Shown here: positions 57,262-64,000 of the stretch, piece after piece
How the letters are laid out: each line of letters opens with the position of its first letter
How positions within the stretch are numbered: the first letter of the stretch is position 1
Program-made: the position numbers and the translations under genes
Notes under the pieces: model-generated
What the model saw: only the letters and a program-made list of their open reading frames with translations
The model's database searches: none
Told to the model about the DNA's origin: nothing
Origin: Podarcis raffonei
Taxonomy: Eukaryota > Chordata > Lepidosauria > Squamata > Lacertidae
NCBI RefSeq assembly: GCF_027172205.1
Contig: NC_070614.1
Coordinates: 48,858,001-48,922,000, forward strand
Direction of reading: 5' to 3'
Length of the DNA stretch: 64,000 nt

Positions 57262-57900
57262 GATTCCTGCGTGGCAGGGGGTTGGACTAGATCAGGCATA
57301 GGCAATCTCGGCCCACCAAATGTTTTGGGACTACAATACCCATCATCCCTGACCAGGACTAGTGTCCTGTTGTCTTGGATCATGGGAGTTGTAGTCCCAA
57401 AACATCTGGCGGGCGGAGATTGCCTGGACTGGATGACCCTCATGGTCCCTTCGAACTCTATGATTTTTGAGGTTCAGAAAAGAGCAACCGAAATAATCAA
57501 GAAGGAGCACTTGGTTTACAGAAAAGGTGAGAGGTGACCGAGAAAAGGTTTTCTCCCTCTCTCATATAACACTAGACTCTCGTGGAAACCCAGTGGAGCG
57601 GAATGTCAGAAGGTTCAGGGACAGATAAAGTTCTCCACACAGTGGATAGTCAAACTATGGAACTCACTGCCACAGGAGGCAGTGATGGTTTTTAAAAGTG
57701 TATTAGGCAAGGATAAGGCTATCTGTGGCTGCTTGCTGCCTCCACAGTTGGGGGCAGCGCTGCTTCTGAATGCCAATTGCTGGAAAGAGGAACAGAGAGT
57801 GCTCTTGCCCTCAGGTCCCAAAGCCACCTGGTTGGATGCTGCATTTGATAGGCCGTGGGCCTGATCCACCAGGCTCGTCTTCTGTACATTCCACATATAC
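57262..57900. repeat. CR1-like tail split by a hAT MITE, then a CR1/L3-like repeat
   Basis: The CR1-like tail is split by an element (57293-57426) with CAGGCA and TGCCTG ends and eight-base flanks GACTAGAT and GACTGGAT. From about 57480 a LINE-like repeat common in lizards follows (GGAACTCACTGCCACAGGAG). Confidence 0.6.
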
Positions 57901-58259
57901 TTACATTCCAGTGGAATCCAGAGGAATAGGTTTGGCAGGCTGTGGAAAAGGGATCACTGAGAATGAAACAAAAGCAAGGAGGGGAGGAACTCAAGGAAGG
58001 AGGCGGCAAAACCTAAGCGTGGACAGGAAGGGGCAGAGCTCGGAGCTAGATCATCTGCCTCGCATGTGGGAGGTCACAAGTTCAATCCCCAGGGAGAGAA
58101 TTCTGCAGGCCTGAACTGGGTGAGCCATTGGTCTGGTTGTTTAAGGTGGTGTCTTAAGATTGCCTTGAGGCTCATTTGACGGCAGGCCCAAGAATTCGGA
58201 GGTTGCAGGCGTGAAGATAAGAATAAACGTCCACAGGCAAACCTGTGGCACTCTGAGGG
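57901..58259. other. Intergenic tail-to-tail spacer
   Basis: This lies between the OXA1L and SLC7A7 3' ends. A tRNA-like SINE fragment (CACAAGTTCAATCCCCAG near 58075) is visible, and no gene. Confidence 0.45.
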
Positions 58260-58265
58260 TTTATT
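58260..58265 (-). terminator. SLC7A7: Polyadenylation signal of SLC7A7
   Basis: AATAAA on the minus strand lies about 250 bases after the SLC7A7 stop codon. Confidence 0.6.
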
Positions 58266-58512
58266 GGGACTTAGCTGCTGAGGGCGAAAGGACACACAGA
58301 CACTCCCACGTTTCACAGACGAGAACAAAAATAGGCGAGCGAGTCTCTCAGTTCCTGCAACAGCCGTCCCGGCAAAGTCCCCAAGGACTTCCTTGTGAAT
58401 GGGTCTGGCCAAGTAGCAAACAATAAATTAGAGGTCACCAAAGAGTCTGTTACAAAAGGAGCAGGCGAGGGGGAGAAGCCGGCCTCCCCACTGCCCCTGG
58501 GCAGCGTCCGCA

Positions 58513-61500
58513 TCACTGATCCTTCGCTTCTGTGTCGGGATCCATCTCCGTCAGGACACACAAGGATACGAGCTGGATGAGTCGCGTCATGGAGGCTGCG
58601 GAGGGAGGATAGGGACACGTCAGGTTGAGGCCAGAGAGAGCCAGGGAGCATATGTGGGGTGGCTATGCTTTCTCTCTCCACGGTCAGAGACATAAATGCT
58701 TCAAAATGCCAGTTGCTGGAAAGCACAGGAGGAAAAAAGGACTCTTGCGCTCAGATCCTGCTTGCAGGCTTCTCATTTGGGCATCTGGTTGGCCCCATCC
58801 TGAGAACAGGATTCTGGACCATAGGGGCCGTTGGTCTGATCCTGCAGGCTCTACGTCAGTGAGTGATGCAGCAGTTTCTCCAGTTTGCAAATGGGCCCTA
58901 GAAAGGTTGGCAACCCCTGCAGTCCAAGCCTCAAGCAGCAGGTGGTTTTGAGGGTTATTGTTAGAATAATAATAATAATAATAAAATCCCCCTCCAACTC
59001 TGCCTATGCATTACAGTCTAATTAGGCAACGTGGATTCTGCATTTTTAATACAGTCGTACCTTGGTTGTCAAACGCCTTGGTACTCAGATGTTTTGGCTC
59101 CTGAACACCATAAACCCAGAAGTGAGTGTTCCAGTTTGCAAACGTTTTTTGGAAGTCCCTGCAGCCAATCGGAAGCCGAGTCTTTGTTTTCGAACCATTC
59201 CGGGAATCAAACCAACTCCCAGAACGGATTAAGTTCGACAACAAAGGTACCACTGTAAATATTTCAGGGAGAACCAGCCCAGTTTAAGATGACTATCGTG
59301 TCCCCTCTTACTCATCTCCAAGACTAAATGCACCAGACTCCCTTTGACATTTCCTCATAGGGACTTCGGAGGGTTTGGGTATGTTTAGCCTAGAGAAGAC
59401 AGCTGACTTAAGAGACAACACGGTAGCTCTCTTCAAAGACCTGGAAGGGGTGTTGGAGAGACGGAGCACATTTGTTTGCTGTTATCGACATTGTGGGGGA
59501 AAGTACAAAGCTCCCTCCGCTATCAGGACCCAACGCTAATTTCTGTTCTGCAGTTTAAGCGTAGTTGTCCTAGCAGTGGGGCAGGGAGAGCTAAGAAGCC
59601 ACCGGTGAAATGGAGGAGGGTGTTTCTCCCTCTGACTCACCCACGGCCCGGCGCAAGAAGTGCGGCCTCTTCTGCTCAGGCACCCTCACCACCAGGTAGT
59701 AGACGGGCAGTCCGGAAGCTGCTATGGCAATGCCAATGGCGGAGTTTATGGGGTCGCTGTAGAGGGGGACGGCTACCAGGAAGACAGTGCAGAGGCAGAA
59801 GATGATGGGGAAGACGATGCTGAGCTGGTGGGGGAAGAAAAAGGGGCGTCAAGCAGGCACTTGGCATCTCAAACTACCTCCCTGCCTTTACCTCAGGCTC
59901 TCCTCCGAAGAACTGAGGGGGAACAAGCTCAGTTCACCGGGTACAGCAGTCTCTTTCCAATAAGCAGCCAGCTGGGTGAGATCATAAGGAAGCCATGAAC
60001 TTTCTTCGCCTCCAGCCGACTAGTCCTCGGGGTATACTGCACCTGAACATGGAAGCTCTGCTTAGCTACCAGCACAGCAACCACACTGGGAATGCAACAA
60101 TCCCCTTTCCGGAGCCATCTCAAGCTAATGGTCATTGCCACACACGCTTTCAAGTGGCTGGGGCAACCCAGTCAGATGGGCAGGGTACAAATAATAAAAT
60201 TATTACCGCTATTATACAGAGCGAGAGAACTTACTTTTCATCAACTTTTCTCAGCCTTACATTACTACTCTTTTTCTTGGAGTCTGGGGCCATTGATTTC
60301 CAGCACGGAGCTCACTGCTCTGCCTATTAAAGCCATTCTGGCCCACCCTCTCCTGGCAGGAATCTTAGTCACGGCGACTACCTGCCCACAGCCATGACGT
60401 GTTGCAAAGGATGCTGGGGCACAGGCAGAACGCATATGCTCTGCAAGAGAGGCAGCTCGGTTTTAGGAAGGCAGCCCAAAGAACCGTAGGCTGATTTCTT
60501 GTGGACCGCTTCCTGCTGGCTGGGACCGTTGCAAAGGATACCGGACGAGGTGGACTTTGGTCTAATGCAGCAAAAGGCTTTGCACCGTTCACAGGAAAGG
60601 GTGCGTGATCAGCACTGCAGAACGCCTAAATGAGCATTCGAGGGACAGCATGCATCGTTCCTTGTGAATTTAAGCGCAAAACAGCTGGCTGCGGGATCCT
60701 TTTTTTCTTTTTAAAGACGAGTTTTGAGGGTTTTCCCTGCCCTACCTTGAGGGGACGTTCCCTCGACGGCTCCTTCCAGCGTAGGTAGAGCTGCCCCGCG
60801 ATCGACAGGCCCACAAAGAACCAGTAGCTGAAGCTGTAGTAATTGATGAGCTTGAAGATGTCCTCTACGCAGAGGTAGACCAGCGCCATGGCTCCCTGTG
60901 ACAATTAGAGGGGGCGGGTAGATGGTAAGTGGGGTAAGCTCTGCTAGGAAGTTGGTGTGTGGTGTCCAAACTTTTTTCAAAGAGGGCCAAATTTGATGAA
61001 GTGAAGGGCCATGGGGGCTGACCAAAGTTGTTGACCTTTTCTTAGGATTGAAGTTGTTGAGGGTTTTTTAGGATTTTACCCCAAGAAATAAACTGCCACA
61101 GGGGCTGGATTTAACCAGCTGGTGGGCCGGATTAAGCCCCCGGAATAGACTTTGGACATGCCTGGTTAGAGCATCAGACCAGGACGTGGGAGACCAGACT
61201 TCAAATCCTCACTCGAACATGAAGCTCCTTGGGTGACCTCGGGCTGGTCCCTGCCTCTCTCAGCCTAGCCTATCTCTCAGGGCTGTTTTGGGGACTGAAC
61301 GAGGAGGGGAAGAACCATGTTGAGCTCCTTAGAGAAAAAGTGAGGCACAGAAATGCAATGAACAACACAGCGCCCACCGTCTAACCAAACACATAGACAC
61401 ATCTCTCCCTGAAGACTGTGACTCCGTGAACTCGGCCCTTCCAAAAAGGGCCACCCACATTCTCCCCACAAGATCTCCCAGGAGTGCAGGTTTGTGCTAT

Positions 61501-62652
61501 TCTGGGTGCTGACTCATGGCGCTTGATCCCCCGTCTTCCTTCCTGGAGCTGAGGGCAGCTGTCTTGGTGGTTTCTAGGACAGTCTCACATCCAAGACCCA
61601 GCCCTGTTCGCCTCACAGATGGAGCGATATCTAGGTTGCTGTGGTCTGCGGAGAAAGGCCGCTCTGCACGAACTCAGAGCAGGGCTTTTGGTGCGGCTGC
61701 CCCTATTCTGTGGAAGAGCATTCCTGTGGAGATAAGACAGGTGCCCACAGCCTGCAGTTTCGGGAAATATCTTCACTTAAGCTTTCCCAGCAGGAAGAAT
61801 AGATCACTGCCACGGGATGTCTGGTTCATATTGTTTTACATTTGCCTTTCGGTTGTTTTAACCATCTTTATTATATCTTGCACATCGCCTTGGAAGGGAG
61901 TTATTACAGTGGAACCTCGGTTTTTGAACGTAATCCATTCCGGATGTCCGTCCGACTTCCAAAACGTTTGAAAACCAAGGATCAAAGGGCTGGCTGCAAA
62001 GTCAATAGAAAAAAATGAAAAACGCGTCTTGGAAACCTTTTGACTTCCGAGGCGTGTTCGAAAACAGAAGCATTCCCTTCCAGGTTTTCGGTGTTCGGCC
62101 CTCAAAATGTTGCCCAGAAGGCAATGTGGCCCTCAGGATGAAAAAGGTTCCTTCCCTACCCCTGCTGCAGATACTGTGGGATGGGATTCTGAATAAATAG
62201 GCATACGGTTCCTCTCTGTCTCTCTCTCTGTCTCTCTGTGTGTGTGTGTGTGTGTGTTCATTCACAGGGGTTTTTTAATTGAAATGCAGCAGTCCAATAA
62301 ATGAGCTTGCATTCCAAAATATTTGATCAGTAACAGATTCAGTTTTCCCCATCCCATCTAAGCCGATTAAGAGATCAGGGCGGCAGTCTTTAGCCAGTGA
62401 ACCTGGGGAGGTCTGTTGTCTCCCACTGCACAAGGCTGCCAGGAGCTACAAAAAGCCCTTTTTTGCTTTTTGCTTTTTGTTTTGTTGGAAGACTGGCTTC
62501 CCTTCCTCCCCTGCCATGCAGACGAGGGTGTTCTCCCCGGCTACCCAGGACTTACGTTAAAAAGCAGTGCTGGCACAGGCGTGAACCGCTCGACGTGGAT
62601 CATGCAGATGGCATCAGGCAAGTGCCCCTCGCGGGAACCAACGAAAAACAAC
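58513..62652 (-). CDS. SLC7A7: y+LAT1 amino-acid transporter light subunit (3' part)
   Basis: SLC7A7 pairs with SLC3A2 (4F2hc) to exchange cationic amino acids for neutral ones plus sodium at the basolateral membrane. Minus-strand exons: 62652-62556 ([20 protein letters not shown]), 60895-60746 ([20 protein letters not shown]), 59824-59641 ([20 protein letters not shown]) and 58595-58513, ending [10 protein letters not shown]. Splice sites are canonical and phases agree. The hydrophobic stretches correspond to the last membrane helices of the 12-helix carrier. The upstream exons, including the one for the GGLNAS region, lie beyond 64000. The tail-to-tail position with OXA1L favours SLC7A7 over its paralogue SLC7A6. 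Confidence 0.93.
58626..58870 (+). repeat. CR1/L3-like interspersed repeat
   Basis: Shares the CCAGTTGCTGGAAAGCACAG and TCTGATCCTGCAGGCTC pattern with 57770-57880. Confidence 0.5.
59052..59255. mobile_element. TA-flanked MITE in SLC7A7 intron
   Basis: CAGTCGTACCTTGG and the inverse of AAAGGTACCACTG are flanked by TA on both sides. Confidence 0.75.
60150..60215 (+). mobile_element. L2-like LINE 3' end
   Basis: GGCAACCCAGTCAGATGGGC is followed by an AATAATAAAATTATTA tail. Confidence 0.5.
60962..61345. repeat. Old DNA element followed by a MIR-like SINE
   Basis: GTGTCCAAACTTTTTTC and ACTTTGGACATGCC suggest inverted ends of an old DNA transposon (to about 61158). A MIR/CORE-SINE-like segment follows (GGGTGACCTCGGGCTGG, CTCTCAGGGCTGTTTTGGGG). 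Confidence 0.5.
61530..61890 (+). mobile_element. LINE 3' fragment (L2/CR1-like)
   Basis: The frame contains [20 protein letters not shown], a pattern typical of the C-terminus of L2/CR1-type LINE proteins, followed by a non-coding tail. Confidence 0.6.
61907..62110. mobile_element. Partial TA-flanked MITE
   Basis: It begins CAGTGGAACCTCGGTTT after TA. The far end is degraded. Confidence 0.55.
62212..62257. repeat. TCTC/GT microsatellite
   Basis: CTCTCTGT repeats are followed by about ten GT units. Confidence 0.85.
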
Positions 62653-64000
62653 CTGGCAAGAGCGAGGGAGCGTAAGGAAGCTGCTGGCTGAGGCAGAGCA
62701 GAATTGTCCTAGCTGGTGACCAAGACCCACAGAGGGGCAGGGCAAGGGGTCAGGCTGCCCCCCCCAGGGGACTGGCACAGTTCCCAGAATCCACTATGCC
62801 AATTCAAAAGAACAAGAGAACGGACACTCCATTCAGACATGGGAACCGGCCTTTCCCAAAGCACTTCCACAGCCCAGACTCCTGCAGTCCCTCTTCCTCT
62901 GCTTAATAACTTTGCTGGTGGGGTTTTATCTGAGAAACAGATATATATTTGGCACTCAGAGAGGTCTGCCATACCCGCAGGGTGGCACAATACCTCCAGT
63001 GAAATAAAATGAGGGCAGATCACCTCCATTTTGCCACCAACAGTGGGCAGAGAACACAGCCGTCATATGGCTAGTATCCACACTGACAGCCTTACCCCTA
63101 GTTTCCAGGGATCCCAGGTGAGTTTCTGAGGGTCAATCCAGGCATTTATTTTTTTTCTCACATGTGAGAAGCTTTACCACATGGGGGAAGACTTCTGTGC
63201 AAAACAGAATTTTTGCACAAAAGTGGAAAGTTACCTAGTTTCTAAACGGCCTCTCTGGCATGCTGACCTTTCCCCCCTCCCAAATGTGGTTCACGGTTCC
63301 TCTGGTGAAAATGAGGAGGTGTTAATCCATTCATGGAAGAGCTCCAAAATTGCATTTTGAATGACTCCCAGGGCTGGGAGTGGATTGGCGTGGGCCAATC
63401 TGAACGTTTTCCATGGTTTATTTCTGAAGATCATGGGCACAAGTAAAAGTTGGCATAATTTGATATAGAAGGAGATCCCCGTTATGAACTTTCTTGACCC
63501 TGGTACAACTCCTTATCGTGAACATGTCATGCAAGGCTTCCTGACCTTCTTAATACTTTAGGTAAAGACTAGCACAGTAATCTGGTGTTACCAGCAAATT
63601 TTAATTTACACCTCCTGTAAAAAGAATGGGGTCAACGTAGACAATAGTAAGATAAACTGGAACTCGGGAAACAAACAAGATAACCAGTTTTGTAATTTCT
63701 AACTAGGATTATGTTCTTTCAAGTCCCAATTATGCAGAGTAAACAAAATAGGGAAATAGGCAGGAAACTGTAGGGAGAGACAACAGGATAGGAATGTAGA
63801 TGATCTAACAAATCACTCGTCCCCTCAATCCTGTCCCCTCAATGTTGAGAATGCATTGGCTCAAAACAGCACTTACACCCTAAGATTTTCAATGGTTAGT
63901 GAGATATTAAAAGCACCAACACCAGCCCCTTTTGACTCTACACGGTCAAGGACCAGCCTGACACTAGGAGTCACGATAGGACAGGTATACATTTTCCCTC
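62653..64000. other. SLC7A7 intron, window end
   Basis: I searched for the preceding SLC7A7 exon on the minus strand and did not find it. No other gene is visible. Confidence 0.5.

Noticed and set aside
61516-61971. Open frame in SLC7A7 intron as a gene
   Set aside because: The protein pattern is the common C-terminus of L2/CR1-type LINEs.

Overview
This window looks like vertebrate genomic DNA, most likely from a squamate reptile (lizard). The repeat landscape supports this: L1, CR1 and L2-like LINEs, RTE/BovB tails, a long tRNA-derived SINE ending in a BovB-like tail, a Ty3/gypsy element, solo LTRs, hAT elements and TA-flanked MITEs. Two ordinary vertebrate genes, OXA1L and SLC7A7, anchor the right-hand side. 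Species cannot be named from the sequence alone.

Left half (1-36500): a repeat-rich array of segmental duplications carrying a small gene family that I do not recognise. Three copies (here called A, D and E; starts at 8709, 22131 and 32096) each assemble into four exons with consistent phase-1 junctions and open frames. They encode secreted proteins of about 234-236 residues: a signal peptide followed by two immunoglobulin C1-like domains resembling heavy-chain constant domains, with no membrane anchor. Each has a TATA box about 40-50 bases before the ATG and a polyadenylation signal about 95-110 bases after the stop. Two further copies (B and C) are broken, one truncated signal exon lies at 7737, and an inverted copy at the left edge keeps exons 1 and 2 on the minus strand. 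The array has been hit by a gypsy element, two solo LTRs, two L1 insertions, BovB and hAT pieces. Copies D and E are almost identical except for a dense cluster of replacements at the start of the first Ig domain.

Middle (36500-45200): mostly repeats, with a 5'-truncated L1 with perfect target-site duplications, a BovB tail, a gypsy solo LTR, a SINE and L2-like tails. No host gene is visible.

Right half (45200-64000): a minisatellite of ten ATGGC motifs at exactly 41-base spacing lies just before the GC-rich promoter and first exon of OXA1L (plus strand, nine exons, complete), the mitochondrial inner-membrane insertase. Tail to tail with it lies the 3' part of SLC7A7 (minus strand, last four exons), the y+LAT1 amino-acid transporter light subunit. 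This convergent pair matches human 14q11.2, where TRA/TRD, DAD1 and ABHD4 lie on the other side of OXA1L. Here that side holds the Ig-like array, which makes its origin worth tracing.
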